64,000 nt of DNA from Billgrantia pellis. Lineage in GTDB: Bacteria; Pseudomonadota; Gammaproteobacteria; Pseudomonadales; Halomonadaceae. A program made the position numbers and the translations under genes. This document shows, in pieces, positions 8,839-16,958 of this stretch. The notes below the pieces were generated by a model. The model was not told the origin of the DNA, made no database searches, and saw nothing but the letters and a program-made list of their open reading frames with translations. Location of the stretch: NCBI RefSeq assembly GCF_008297955.1, contig NZ_VTPY01000002.1:62001-126000 (forward strand), in the 5' to 3' direction. How positions within the stretch are numbered: position 1 is the stretch's first letter; each line of letters begins with the position of its first letter.

Positions 8839-9216
8839 TCAAAAAGTCAGTATGAGCCGATGAACGGCAATCAGCCGCGAGATTGTCGCATCATCGACGG
8901 GCAGTGCCGGAAGCTGTAGATCGTCGGGTGTCATGCCGAATCGATCCAACGCCGAGGCATCCACATAGAGCGATTCGATATCGTACATGGCCAGCATATC
9001 CAGCGTCGCTGCGGTTCCCTTCTGTCCCAGGGCACCGGCGCCCTGCCCCGGGATCAGGGCCATGATGCCGTCTCCCTGAAACAGCAGGCTGACGCTCTTG
9101 CCGAAGGCGGCGGCGACCAAGGCGGCGTCTAGGCCTTCACGCAGCCAACTGCTCCCATGGGGAGCGTGACGCAGGATGATCAACAGATCGCCATTGGCAT
9201 CGGAGGGGGAGGACAT
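8839..9216 (-). CDS. tusC: Sulfurtransferase complex subunit TusC
   Basis: TusC (DsrF-like) is a subunit of the TusBCD sulfur relay. The frame can be read back to a TTG at 9243, but the ATG at 9216 has AGGAGA six bases upstream and gives 125 residues starting MSSPSDANGD, the usual size. Family features are the early IILRHAPHGSSWLREGLDAALV segment and VSLLFQGDGI. It follows the tusD stop at 9240 by 23 bases. TusC normally lacks the catalytic cysteine, and none appears in the equivalent position here. Confidence 0.9.
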   Translation of the reverse strand: MSSPSDANGDLLIILRHAPHGSSWLREGLDAALVAAAFGKSVSLLFQGDGIMALIPGQGAGALGQKGTAATLDMLAMYDIESLYVDASALDRFGMTPDDLQLPALPVDDATISRLIAVHRLILTF

Positions 9217-9239
9217 CAGCGCTCTCCTCGGGCATTGCT

Positions 9240-9632
9240 TCAAGGCGCAAACGTGACGAGACGATCGACCTCATGCCCCAGATCGATCAACTGGCCAAGT
9301 CCGGTAAGCTCAAAAGGCGATTCGACGGCGTGCCCCCTCTTTCCATGCCGGGCGGACTCTAGTTCGTCGAGCAAGCCACGTCGCAGGGCGGCGGCAATGC
9401 AGACCTGCAACTGAGTGCCATGCTCAGCATTGAGTCCGTTCCAGGCGTCGATGAGGTGCGGTTCGTCCTGAGGCGGGGCTGCCAGCCTCGCCGCATTGTA
9501 TACCCCATCATGATAGAAGAAGACGCTCTCCAGGCGATGACCGCGCGCGATCAGCGCCCTGGCGAAGCGAAGTGCGGAATGGGACGCCTGGCTGCTGTAG
9601 GGCGCCCCCTGGACGAGTAGGCCGTAGCGCAT
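9240..9632 (-). CDS. tusD: Sulfurtransferase complex subunit TusD
   Basis: TusD is the catalytic DsrE-like subunit that takes sulfur from TusA and hands it to TusE. The 130-residue protein has the active cysteine at position 78, in QLQVCIAAALRRG, the same residue number as in E. coli. The N-terminal LLVQGAPYSSQASHSALRFARALIARGH and VFFYHDGVYNA are typical. It is the first gene of the tusDCBE-acpH run. A hairpin at 9659-9678 separates it from yccA on the same strand. Confidence 0.94.
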   Translation of the reverse strand: MRYGLLVQGAPYSSQASHSALRFARALIARGHRLESVFFYHDGVYNAARLAAPPQDEPHLIDAWNGLNAEHGTQLQVCIAAALRRGLLDELESARHGKRGHAVESPFELTGLGQLIDLGHEVDRLVTFAP

Positions 9633-9658
9633 TGGCTGCTTCCGTTCTCAAACGCAAA

Positions 9659-9678
9659 GGCCTCGCTCGCGCGAGGCC
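9659..9678. terminator. Hairpin terminator between yccA and tusD
   Basis: Perfect eight-base arms GGCCTCGC and GCGAGGCC enclose TCGC in the 68 bases between the yccA stop and the tusD start. On the minus strand it would end the yccA transcript, so the tus genes probably have their own promoter or depend on read-through. There is no strong T tract. Confidence 0.55.
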
Positions 9679-9700
9679 CTCGCTCACCGGTAACGGTGTC

Positions 9701-10372
9701 TCAGTCGTTGCTCATGATGCCGAGCAGCGAGAGCAGGCTGACGAAGAGGTTGTAGATTGAAACGTAGAGCGTAATGGTGGCGAGGATATAGTTGGTCTCG
9801 CCGGCGCGATGTACGATCTCGCTGGTCTGGTAGAGGATGGCCGCCGAGGCGAACAGCACGAAGCCGGCCGACACCATCAGCATCAGGGTCGGAATCTGAA
9901 AGATCAGCCCCGCCACCATGGCCAGGATCAGCACGATAGCGCCCGCCATCAGGAAATTGCCTAGGAAGCTGAAGTCCTTCTTGGTCACTAGCGCCACGGC
10001 GGACAAGCCGATGAAGGTCAGGCCTGTCATTGCCAGCGCGTTCATGATCAGCGCAGCGCCATTGGGCAATGCCAGATAGGCGTTGAGGATCGGGCCAAGG
10101 GTAAAGCCCATGAAACCGGTAAAAGCGAAAGTGGCCAGCAGGCCGGCGGCCGAGTTGGCCGTCTTGTGCACCAGGAACATCAGCCCGTAAGCGCCAACGA
10201 AGAAGACGAAGATATTCATTCGTTCGACGCCCATTGCCACGGCGGCACCCGCTGTCACAGCGGAGAACAGCAGTGTCATGGCCAGCAGCGCGTAGGTGTT
10301 GCGCAGCACCTTGCTGCTGGAAGTGACGGATGCCGACGAGCGCTGGGCCACGTGAGTGTCGTGATAGGCCAT
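9701..10372 (-). CDS. yccA: Bax inhibitor-1/YccA family membrane protein
   Basis: A 223-residue BI-1 family protein with about seven transmembrane segments, starting at residue ~25 (TYALLAMTLLFSAVTAGAAVAM). E. coli YccA binds and modulates the FtsH membrane protease. Family traits are the SAVALVTKKDFSFLGNFL segment and the acidic/Asn C-terminal end (LLSLLGIMSND). A longer frame reads back to 10675, but the ATG at 10372 begins the family-like MAYHDTHVAQ and has AGGGAG upstream. Its position next to the tus genes repeats the order I recall from pseudomonads, where yccA and tusDCBE are neighbours. Confidence 0.9.
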   Translation of the reverse strand: MAYHDTHVAQRSSASVTSSSKVLRNTYALLAMTLLFSAVTAGAAVAMGVERMNIFVFFVGAYGLMFLVHKTANSAAGLLATFAFTGFMGFTLGPILNAYLALPNGAALIMNALAMTGLTFIGLSAVALVTKKDFSFLGNFLMAGAIVLILAMVAGLIFQIPTLMLMVSAGFVLFASAAILYQTSEIVHRAGETNYILATITLYVSIYNLFVSLLSLLGIMSND

Positions 10373-10481
10373 TGATCCAAAGCTCCCTGTGGTTGATCGT
10401 AATTGATCTTGGCAGTGGACCAAGAATGCCGTCGGTTGGTTCCCGACGCAAGTCCTTAGTTCTTCAAGTCTCAACGGCTCT

Positions 10482-10919
10482 TCAGCGCACCGTATCGAGA
10501 AATTCGCCAGCGATCCGCCGTGCGCTGGCGCACAGGCTCGGTTCGGTGCGCACCTGGCCCGCCTCCAGCCATTTGATCTCGCTGGCGTCGTCGCTGGCCA
10601 CTCCCTCGCCCCGCTGCCAACGACACAATACCACCACGATGACGAAATGGCTCGACAGTCGCCCCGTGTCGTCATGGTCGAGCTGATCGAAGGCGGTAAG
10701 GATGCCTACGGCTGATGCCTCGATGCCGGTCTCCTCACGCAGCTCGCGAATGGCGGCTTCCAGCAAAGGTTCACCGGCTTCGATACGACCTCCAGGCAGT
10801 GCCAGCATGCCGGCATTGGGTGGGTTGCGGCGCCGGATCGTCAGAATCCTGCCGCGACGCCTCAATGCCACCGATACGGCTGGAACAGGACTCACTTCAG
10901 AATGTTGGTTACCGGACAT
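10482..10919 (-). CDS. NUDIX hydrolase
   Basis: A 145-residue single-domain NUDIX pyrophosphohydrolase. The complete Nudix box is visible: G-R-I-E-A-G-E followed at the right spacing by RELREETGI. NUDIX enzymes split nucleoside diphosphates linked to another moiety; the compact size and the PPNAGMLALPGG stretch before the box resemble ADP-ribose or NADH-type housecleaning members. The exact substrate cannot be assigned. It lies between yccA (109 bases away, same strand) and the oppositely oriented tRNA-Ser gene. Confidence 0.85.
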   Translation of the reverse strand: MSGNQHSEVSPVPAVSVALRRRGRILTIRRRNPPNAGMLALPGGRIEAGEPLLEAAIRELREETGIEASAVGILTAFDQLDHDDTGRLSSHFVIVVVLCRWQRGEGVASDDASEIKWLEAGQVRTEPSLCASARRIAGEFLDTVR

Positions 10920-10952
10920 GCAGACTCTCCGATCGATGATGTCTGGAAGCCC

Positions 10953-10980
10953 TTGACCTCATGAGGATAGCTGGTAATAT
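10953..10980 (+). promoter_or_regulatory. Sigma-70 promoter of the tRNA-Ser gene
   Basis: TTGACC at 10953-10958 and TAATAT at 10975-10980 are separated by 16 bases. Transcription would begin near 10988, just before the mature tRNA at 10996. The GC-rich stretch directly after the -10 box is typical of stringently controlled stable-RNA promoters. Confidence 0.6.
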
Positions 10981-10995
10981 TCGCCTCCGTGAGCC

Positions 10996-11085
10996 GGAGG
11001 GATGGCAGAGCGGTTGAATGCACCGGTCTTGAAAACCGGCGAGGGTTAACGCCCTCCCAGGGTTCGAATCCCTGTCCCTCCGCCA
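10996..11085 (+). tRNA. tRNA-Ser (anticodon UGA)
   Basis: A 90-base tRNA with acceptor arms GGAGGGA and TCCCTCC, discriminator G and an encoded CCA. The anticodon stem CCGGT/ACCGG carries the loop CTTGAAA, which places TGA at positions 34-36. A long variable arm (GAGGGTTAACGCCCTC) marks it as a class II serine tRNA, and the T loop is GGTTCGAATCC. It is preceded by a promoter at 10953-10980 and followed by a strong terminator. Confidence 0.98.
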
Positions 11086-11100
11086 CTTCCTCTTTCGTAG

Positions 11101-11128
11101 AAAACCCCTGCAAAAGCAGGGGTTTTTT
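11101..11128 (+). terminator. Rho-independent terminator of tRNA-Ser
   Basis: Perfect seven-base arms CCCCTGC and GCAGGGG around AAAA, preceded by an A run and followed by TTTTTT. This is a textbook intrinsic terminator 16 bases past the tRNA. Confidence 0.93.
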
Positions 11129-11258
11129 ATTGACCAAAGTCTAGCAGCAAAACCGCTCTACCTCTTCCGGCTAACTGTTGCACCGCAATAGGGCATGGTA
11201 AAATTCAGGCGCTTTCTTCACCTCTTCCTGAGAACCTTAACACACAGGACTTGCCTCC

Positions 11259-12743
11259 ATGCCAATCGGCTGTAGTTCAAAACCCAGGCTACGGGGAATT
11301 CCCCGATGGCCGAATGCCCTATTGCTGGTTTTCTGCCTTCTGCCGTTCAGCCCTGTCGTGCTGGCGGCGACGGGCAGTTTGGATTTGACTGATTCGACCG
11401 TCGGCTACATTGCCGTTGCCATCTTCGTTCTCGCCTATGCGCTTGTCATGGGTGAGGAAAAATTGCACATGCGTAAATCGAAGCCGGTACTGGTGGCGGC
11501 CGGTTTGATCTGGTTCATGATCGGTTGGGTCTACGTGCAGTCAGGCATGCCCGACGAAGCCGAGCACGCGTTTCGCGAGACGTTGCTCGAATTCGCCGAG
11601 CTGATGCTCTTTCTGCTGGTGGCGATGACGTATATAAACGCCATGGACGAGCGGCGTGTCTTCGATGCGCTTCGCTCCTGGATGATTCGCAAGGGATTCA
11701 GTTACAAGCAGCTATTCTGGTTGACCGGCGGCCTCTCCTTCGTGATCTCGCCGATCGCCGATAACCTCACGACGGCCATGCTGATGTGCGCCGTGGTCAC
11801 CAAGGTGGCCGAAGGCGACAAGCGCTTCATCAACCTGGCCTGTATCAATATCGTCGTGGCGGCCAACGCCGGCGGCGCCTTCAGCCCTTTCGGCGACATC
11901 ACCACCCTAATGGTCTGGCAGGCCGGCATCGTGCAGTTCTACGAATTCTTCACCCTGCTGGTCCCCGCGCTCGTCAACTTCCTGATCCCTGCCATTCTGA
12001 TGACCTTCTTCATCAACAACCGCAAACCGGAGGGGGTCTACGAAGACGTCTGGCTCAAGCGCGGTGCTCGGCGTATCGTCCTTCTGTTTCTGCTGACGAT
12101 CGCCACTGCCGTGGCCTGCCATACCCTGCTGCACCTGCCACCGGTACTGGGGATGATGACCGGCCTTGGCTATCTGCAGTTCTTCGGCTACTTCTTGCGT
12201 ATGACCCTGCCGCGCTCGCTGGAGAAGAAGCGGATCCGCTATACCCGACGCGGCGACGAGCGCAAGCTACGCCAGTTAGGTAGCGTGGTTCCCTTCGATG
12301 TCTTCAATCGCGTGGCCCGCTCCGAGTGGGATACCCTGCTCTTCTTCTATGGCGTGGTGGTGGCGGTTGGCGGCCTGGGTTTCCTGGGGTATCTCGGCAT
12401 GCTTTCCGAAACGCTTTATGCCGGTTGGGATGCCACTTGGGCCAATATCGTGCTGGGGGTGGTATCCGCCGTGGTCGACAACATCCCCGTGATGTTTGCC
12501 GTGCTGACCATGGCGCCCGACATGTCGCATGGGCATTGGCTGCTGATCACGCTGACTGCCGGTGTCGGCGGCAGCCTGCTATCGATCGGCTCCGCAGCGG
12601 GTGTCGCCCTGATGGGTCAGGCACGTGGCAACTATACCTTCCTGGGGCACTTGCGTTGGGCGCCTGCCATTGCGCTTGGCTACGCTGCCAGCGTTGCCAC
12701 CCATCTCTGGCTCAATGCCGGAAGTTTCGCCATTTCCGGTTAA
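11259..12743 (+). CDS. nhaD: Sodium:proton antiporter NhaD
   Basis: A 494-residue polytopic membrane protein of the NhaD family, which exchanges Na+ (and Li+) for protons and is typical of halophilic and alkaliphilic bacteria. It opens with a hydrophobic leader (about residues 20-37), then about 11 further membrane segments. Family marks include the acidic intramembrane runs ETLLEFAELMLFLLVAMTYINAMDERRVF and PIADNLTTAMLMCAVV, NAGGAFSPFGDITTLMVWQAG, and a C-terminal VVSAVVDNIPVMFAVL. A possible -10 box (TAAAAT) lies at 11199-11204. A hairpin at 12765-12786 ends the gene. Confidence 0.93.
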   Translation: MPIGCSSKPRLRGIPRWPNALLLVFCLLPFSPVVLAATGSLDLTDSTVGYIAVAIFVLAYALVMGEEKLHMRKSKPVLVAAGLIWFMIGWVYVQSGMPDEAEHAFRETLLEFAELMLFLLVAMTYINAMDERRVFDALRSWMIRKGFSYKQLFWLTGGLSFVISPIADNLTTAMLMCAVVTKVAEGDKRFINLACINIVVAANAGGAFSPFGDITTLMVWQAGIVQFYEFFTLLVPALVNFLIPAILMTFFINNRKPEGVYEDVWLKRGARRIVLLFLLTIATAVACHTLLHLPPVLGMMTGLGYLQFFGYFLRMTLPRSLEKKRIRYTRRGDERKLRQLGSVVPFDVFNRVARSEWDTLLFFYGVVVAVGGLGFLGYLGMLSETLYAGWDATWANIVLGVVSAVVDNIPVMFAVLTMAPDMSHGHWLLITLTAGVGGSLLSIGSAAGVALMGQARGNYTFLGHLRWAPAIALGYAASVATHLWLNAGSFAISG

Positions 12744-12764
12744 CCCGATCGTAGCCTCCACTTG

Positions 12765-12786
12765 GCGCCCGGCTTTGGCCGGGCGC
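12765..12786. terminator. Hairpin between nhaD and a convergent small gene
   Basis: Perfect nine-base arms GCGCCCGGC and GCCGGGCGC around TTTG, 21 bases after the nhaD stop and 11 bases before the end of the convergent gene. It can serve both directions. Confidence 0.65.
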
Positions 12787-12797
12787 ATGTCGTTGTG

Positions 12798-13058
12798 TCA
12801 GTTAGCGAATATGACAACGCTGGCAGGCGCGAAAAAAATGACGTAACCGACTATCAGGCCGGTCGTGGCCCCCTGCCGGCCGCGGATGCGTCCCAACAGA
12901 GCGCAGGCAAGTGCCAGGGTCGTAGGCACCAGCATGGCACCGAATGAGAGGAACAGATCATGGTTGTCATCCGGTGGCCACTCCAGAATCTGGAAAAGGA
13001 AAGTTCCCATTAGTTGGCCGGAAAGCAGCACCATCCAATGATAACGAGAAAGCAACAT
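12798..13058 (-). CDS. Small membrane protein of unknown function
   Basis: An 86-residue protein I do not recognise. It has an N-terminal hydrophobic segment (WMVLLSGQLMGTFLFQILEW), a second one (FGAMLVPTTLALACALLG), a basic loop RIRGRQG, and a third (LIVGYVIFFAPASVVIF), so three membrane passes are likely. The ATG at 13058 has GGAG seven bases upstream, supporting real translation. It sits between two cation antiporters, convergent with nhaD. Nothing in the sequence says what it does. Confidence 0.6.
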   Translation of the reverse strand: MLLSRYHWMVLLSGQLMGTFLFQILEWPPDDNHDLFLSFGAMLVPTTLALACALLGRIRGRQGATTGLIVGYVIFFAPASVVIFAN

Positions 13059-13142
13059 CGCAGGCTCCGGTTATCCTTATGCCATTGAGTCTAACCAAGT
13101 CTGCACTGTGTCGGCGATAGCTGCTGATTTCAACGGCAGAAA

Positions 13143-13171
13143 AAAGGGCCAAGCGATTTACCTGGCCCTTT
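13143..13171. terminator. Hairpin terminator
   Basis: Nine-base perfect arms AAAGGGCCA and TGGCCCTTT with an 11-base loop, lying between two small minus-strand genes. On the minus strand it would end the transcript of the tiny gene at 13261-13347 and its neighbour. Confidence 0.65.
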
Positions 13172-13260
13172 GCTGACTTCTCGGAAGGTGCGCTATTCAG
13201 GGAACAAGTCCATCGAGCGAACTTCTGCTCCTTTTACCGGTACCGGCGTCTGATCACCTA

Positions 13261-13347
13261 TCAGAATATGAGCATCAGCAGGCCGATAACCACGACCAAG
13301 CCTATTAGAAATATGACCCCTACCGTGCTTGCCAGGAATTTGAGCAT
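13261..13347 (-). CDS. 28-residue hydrophobic small protein
   Basis: A short open frame of 28 codons encoding a lysine near the start (MLKF) and then an almost unbroken Val/Ile/Leu/Gly helix ending LLMLIF, so it reads as a single-pass membrane peptide. The ATG at 13347 is preceded by GAGAGGTG at good spacing, and a hairpin terminator lies downstream at 13143-13171. It lies 65 bases after the DUF2795 gene on the same strand. It is too short for standard gene calling. Function unknown. Confidence 0.5.
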   Translation of the reverse strand: MLKFLASTVGVIFLIGLVVVIGLLMLIF

Positions 13348-13412
13348 TACCACACCTCTCTGGTTCTCGTCCTTGAGTGCGCTTGAGCCTGATCGGTATT
13401 TCTCAAGAGCCG

Positions 13413-13619
13413 TTATTCCACGTCACCAATGCCTTTGGTGACGTCAGCCATGCTGTCATATTCTTGGTCCGGCAAGCGACGTATGACCTCCAGCACTTCA
13501 TCCTCGGCTCCGTTGGCTTTCGCCTGCTTCTCGAGATCATCACGTCGAGCCGGAAAATCCACTCCCTTGAGATGATAAGCGATGTTGGCCGGTGAATGAC
13601 CTCCTAGTCCGCGTGTCAT
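13413..13619 (-). CDS. DUF2795 domain protein
   Basis: A 68-residue protein matching the small DUF2795 family, recognisable by GLGGHSPANIAYHLKGVDFPARRDDLEKQAKANGA. The frame extends to 13721, but the ATG at 13619 has a full AAGGAGGT seven bases upstream and starts at the family-typical MTRGLGGHSP. The family occurs as small acidic proteins in many bacteria, with no established role. It is followed on the same strand by a tiny membrane peptide gene. Confidence 0.75.
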   Translation of the reverse strand: MTRGLGGHSPANIAYHLKGVDFPARRDDLEKQAKANGAEDEVLEVIRRLPDQEYDSMADVTKGIGDVE

Positions 13620-13813
13620 GAGCAACACCTCCTTGGCTGTGAAGCTGTCAGGGTAAGTAGGAAGATAGGCACTGCACGAGGCGGGTTCAAGCCATGCAAA
13701 TCGCGGCCTACAACTCGACACACAATGTTACCCTCGATGGCAAGTCGACAAGAGGCGCAAGGTCCATCCGCTCTTGCGTACTCTTCATGAAGGTTGAACG
13801 CAAACCGCTGATC

Positions 13814-15520
13814 TCAATAAAGACGTAGGCCGACCCGTGTGACCCGGTTGCCATCCATTTCACTGACGACCCAGTGGATACCATGCCAATCGACATCGTC
13901 CCCGACCACGGGGTGCCCCCCGACCCGCAGCGAGACGAACTCGCCCAGAGTCATGTCGCTCTCCCCGGGACTCAGCGTCAGGCCGTAGACACTGGCGATA
14001 TCCTTCATTTGAGCATCACCGTCAAAGGTAAAGGTGCCGAAGAATGCCCGTTCGCGCTTGAGCTTGGCCTCTCCGCTGAATAGTCGATTGAGCGCCGGCA
14101 GGTCGCCGCTGCGACCGATAACGCAGATGACGTCACCGAACTTGAGCCGGGTACTGCCTTTGGGATGAAGCATGGCATGCTGCCGGAAAAGGGCCGAGAT
14201 GATGGCGCCGGAGGGGAATCGTAAAAGGCGAATCGGCACATCGTCGAGGTCTTGATTGTCGACTTGGTAGACGAACATTTCATAATCGTTTTCCGGCAGG
14301 ATCCCCAGCGGCCCCCGATGGTTGGGCGCCACGCTCGAAGGAATCTCCACCCGAGTCCAGCGGGCCATTAAGGGTAATGTGCCGCCCTGGACCAGCAATG
14401 ACAGCAAGACCACGGCAAAGGCCACATTGAAGTAAAGCGCGGCATTCTCCACGCCGCCGATGACCGGAAAGATGGCGAGCACGATGGGAACCGCTCCCCG
14501 CAGCCCGACCCAGGAAATGAAGGTGATTTCTCGCCAGCGGAAGCGAAAGAACGGCTTGACGGTGATCAACACCGCCAATGGGCGAGCCACGAAGATCAGT
14601 ACCAGCGCCACCAGCGAGGCCGGGAGAGCATACTCGAGCAATCCCGATGGATTGACCAGCAATCCGAGAATGAGAAACAGGCCGATCTGACTCAGCCACG
14701 CCAAGCCATCGTGGACGGGAAGAATGAAGTTGAGGTGCCGGCCGGGCTGATTGCCAATCATCAGACCGGTAAGATAGATCGCCAGGAAACCGCTTCCGCC
14801 GAGAAAGCTGGTGGCGCCGAAAACGCAGAAGCCAAGCGCCAGTGCCAGCAGCGAATAGAGGCCGGGAGCCAAGTCGAGCCAGCGCAGCAACTTGGCACTG
14901 AGCCAACCGCCACCGAGGCCGATGAGCAGGGCCAGGCCGAACTGGAAGACCAGAAACAGCAGCGTCGATAACGGATCGCGTATGTCCCCTACCAGAAACT
15001 CGACCAGCAGGACGGTGAGAAAGATCGCCATCGGGTCGTTGGTACCGGATTCGATCTCGAGGGTGGCGCTGACCCGCTCGTTGAGATGAACGCCGCGACC
15101 GCTGAGCATCGAAAAGACCGCGGCGGCATCGGTGGACCCGACGATGGCTCCCACCAACAGCCCCTGGACTAGCGTAAGGTCGAAGACCCACATGGCGAAG
15201 ACGCCGACGAGCCCACTGGTCATGAAAACGCCCAGGGTGGCAAGCGACAACGCCGGCTTGAAGCCGACGCGGAAGGTCTTGAGCCGTGTGCGCAGGCCAC
15301 CGTCCAGCAGAATCATCGCCAGCGCCAGGTGGCCGATAAGGAAGGCGAGAGAGTAATCGTCGAATTCAATGCCGAGAACGCCCTCTTCCCCTGCCAGCAT
15401 CCCGAGCCCCAGGAAGATCAATAGCAATGGCAGCCCGACCATCGAAGAGAGGCGGCTGGCGACGACGCTCAGAGCAATCAGGAAACCGGTCAGAAGAAAC
15501 AGGGTGTTGATGGTATCCAT
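13814..15520 (-). CDS. Potassium/proton antiporter of the CvrA/NhaP2 type
   Basis: A 568-residue CPA1-family cation/H+ antiporter. About 12 membrane segments fill residues 5-390, with the ion-site-like GSTDAAAVF (residues ~130) and ESGTNDPMAIFL motifs characteristic of the family. The remainder is cytoplasmic: a TrkA-C nucleotide/ion-sensing domain (about 405-485, with LKFGDVICVIGRSGD) and a CorC_HlyC-like end (GGHPVVGDDVDWHGIHWVV). Vibrio NhaP2 and E. coli CvrA with this architecture exchange K+ (and Na+) for protons. It pairs functionally with nhaD for salt and pH homeostasis. Confidence 0.9.
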   Translation of the reverse strand: MDTINTLFLLTGFLIALSVVASRLSSMVGLPLLLIFLGLGMLAGEEGVLGIEFDDYSLAFLIGHLALAMILLDGGLRTRLKTFRVGFKPALSLATLGVFMTSGLVGVFAMWVFDLTLVQGLLVGAIVGSTDAAAVFSMLSGRGVHLNERVSATLEIESGTNDPMAIFLTVLLVEFLVGDIRDPLSTLLFLVFQFGLALLIGLGGGWLSAKLLRWLDLAPGLYSLLALALGFCVFGATSFLGGSGFLAIYLTGLMIGNQPGRHLNFILPVHDGLAWLSQIGLFLILGLLVNPSGLLEYALPASLVALVLIFVARPLAVLITVKPFFRFRWREITFISWVGLRGAVPIVLAIFPVIGGVENAALYFNVAFAVVLLSLLVQGGTLPLMARWTRVEIPSSVAPNHRGPLGILPENDYEMFVYQVDNQDLDDVPIRLLRFPSGAIISALFRQHAMLHPKGSTRLKFGDVICVIGRSGDLPALNRLFSGEAKLKRERAFFGTFTFDGDAQMKDIASVYGLTLSPGESDMTLGEFVSLRVGGHPVVGDDVDWHGIHWVVSEMDGNRVTRVGLRLY

Positions 15521-15646
15521 GCATGACCTCTTGGTGGGAAGTCGCCATTATGACATGGACATCAGCGACTGGCAGAGTACGGTTCGCCTGGCCATCGCCA
15601 TCGCGACAGCGATAAACTGCGCGCTTACCGAAGCTTACATAGTCCG

Positions 15647-16942
15647 ATGGAGACGCTTCCCTGGATGCTCATACCCTATCGCAGGTTGCTGGACCGCCCA
15701 CTGTCATGGGCATTCGCTGCCCTGGCCTTGCTGTGGCTGGCGGTTGCCTTCGCCGGTGCTGACGGGGCCAAGGCCGAAGCGCTCGTGGCTCCCCCGATGG
15801 AGCGGGAAACACGAATCGTGGTACCCCCTCGCCTCCCGGAGACCGAAACCTTGGCCGAGCGGGAAGCGTCCCCGATCGTCGAGGTCCCGCCAGCGGTCAA
15901 GGGGCCGGGTGTTTTCAAGAGATTGTTATCGATCGATCCGTTCGCCGTGCCTTCTCCCTTTCTCGAGTCGCCGGACGAGGTGCCGTCCGTCGTCACCGAG
16001 CCGGCCGCCCCGCTCGTCCCGCCCCCCATGGTCCAGTTGGAAGTGACGCTCGACTGGTACCTCAACCCGCAGCACACCGCTCTATTGGTGGCCCGTGAAA
16101 AAGGCATGTTCCGGCGCCGTGGGCTGGAGGTCCGGCTATCGGTTCCGGCCGATCCCAATGTACCGGCGAAACTACTGGCGGCCGGTAGAACGGACCTGGC
16201 GGTGGGACGCCAAACGCAGCTGCACCTGTTGGCCGACAAGGGGTTGCCGTTGATGCGTGTCGCCACGCTCATCGATACGCCGCTCGCGGGACTCATGCTG
16301 CGTGCGGACGTGAATACGCAAGCGGAAGAAGAGGCACTGGCATATGAGCTCGAGGGATTGCGCATCGGCTACACCGACCAGGACGGTCGCGACATCCTGC
16401 TTGCGCGGCTGCTGGCGGAGCTGATGTCGATGCGCGATGGGCTGGCCCTGATAGAGCCGGTCGATGTCAATTACGCTGTGCTCGATGCGCTGCGCGAGGA
16501 GAGGGTCGACGGCGTTCTGGTGCATCAACGCCACCTGCTGCCGCGACAGCTCGCCGACGAGGGCATTGCCATGCGTGTCCTGCCGATCGAGAACCACGGA
16601 TTGCCGCCACACGATGGGCTCATCCTGATGGCGAATCGCGACCGGCTCAATGGCAAGCGCGATGCGGTGCGCCAGTTGGTGGCGGCGCTGGAAGAGGCGG
16701 CGCTATGGAGTCTCGATCACCCCCAGGAAGCCTGGGAGTTACTCGTAGCCGCTGAACCTGCCCTCAACGATCTGACGATTCGGGATGCCTGGACCGATAT
16801 CCTGCCCCGCCTGTCGCTGCGGCCCGCTGCACTCGACCAAGGTCGTTACCTGCGCTTCGACCGGTACTTGCTTGAGCAGGGCGTGATTGACAACGGCACC
16901 CCGCTGGAGCGGATCGCCGTTGACCTGGGTGTCGCTCCATAG
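15647..16942 (+). CDS. Orphan NMT1/THI5-like substrate-binding protein
   Basis: A 431-residue protein with an N-terminal membrane anchor or signal (about residues 18-40), then a ~95-residue Pro/Glu/Val-rich segment, then a periplasmic-binding-protein domain from about residue 130. That domain begins VTLDWYLNPQHTALLVAREKGMFRRRGLEV, the signature of the NMT1/THI5 superfamily that binds pyrimidine precursors, riboflavin, sulfonates and similar ligands for ABC uptake. No permease or ATPase gene adjoins it. It stands alone between divergent nhaP2-like and convergent ybfF genes. Ligand unknown. Confidence 0.75.
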   Translation: METLPWMLIPYRRLLDRPLSWAFAALALLWLAVAFAGADGAKAEALVAPPMERETRIVVPPRLPETETLAEREASPIVEVPPAVKGPGVFKRLLSIDPFAVPSPFLESPDEVPSVVTEPAAPLVPPPMVQLEVTLDWYLNPQHTALLVAREKGMFRRRGLEVRLSVPADPNVPAKLLAAGRTDLAVGRQTQLHLLADKGLPLMRVATLIDTPLAGLMLRADVNTQAEEEALAYELEGLRIGYTDQDGRDILLARLLAELMSMRDGLALIEPVDVNYAVLDALREERVDGVLVHQRHLLPRQLADEGIAMRVLPIENHGLPPHDGLILMANRDRLNGKRDAVRQLVAALEEAALWSLDHPQEAWELLVAAEPALNDLTIRDAWTDILPRLSLRPAALDQGRYLRFDRYLLEQGVIDNGTPLERIAVDLGVAP

Positions 16943-16958
16943 CCCTCAGGGTCGGCCT

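Noticed and set aside
10892..11137. Open frame on the minus strand across the tRNA-Ser gene
   Set aside because: It lies directly over a complete tRNA with promoter and terminator and shows no protein family features.
15369..16046. 225-codon plus-strand frame overlapping the antiporter start and the NMT1-like gene
   Set aside because: Ser/Arg/Pro-rich frame in the wrong phase of the NMT1-like gene; a shadow.
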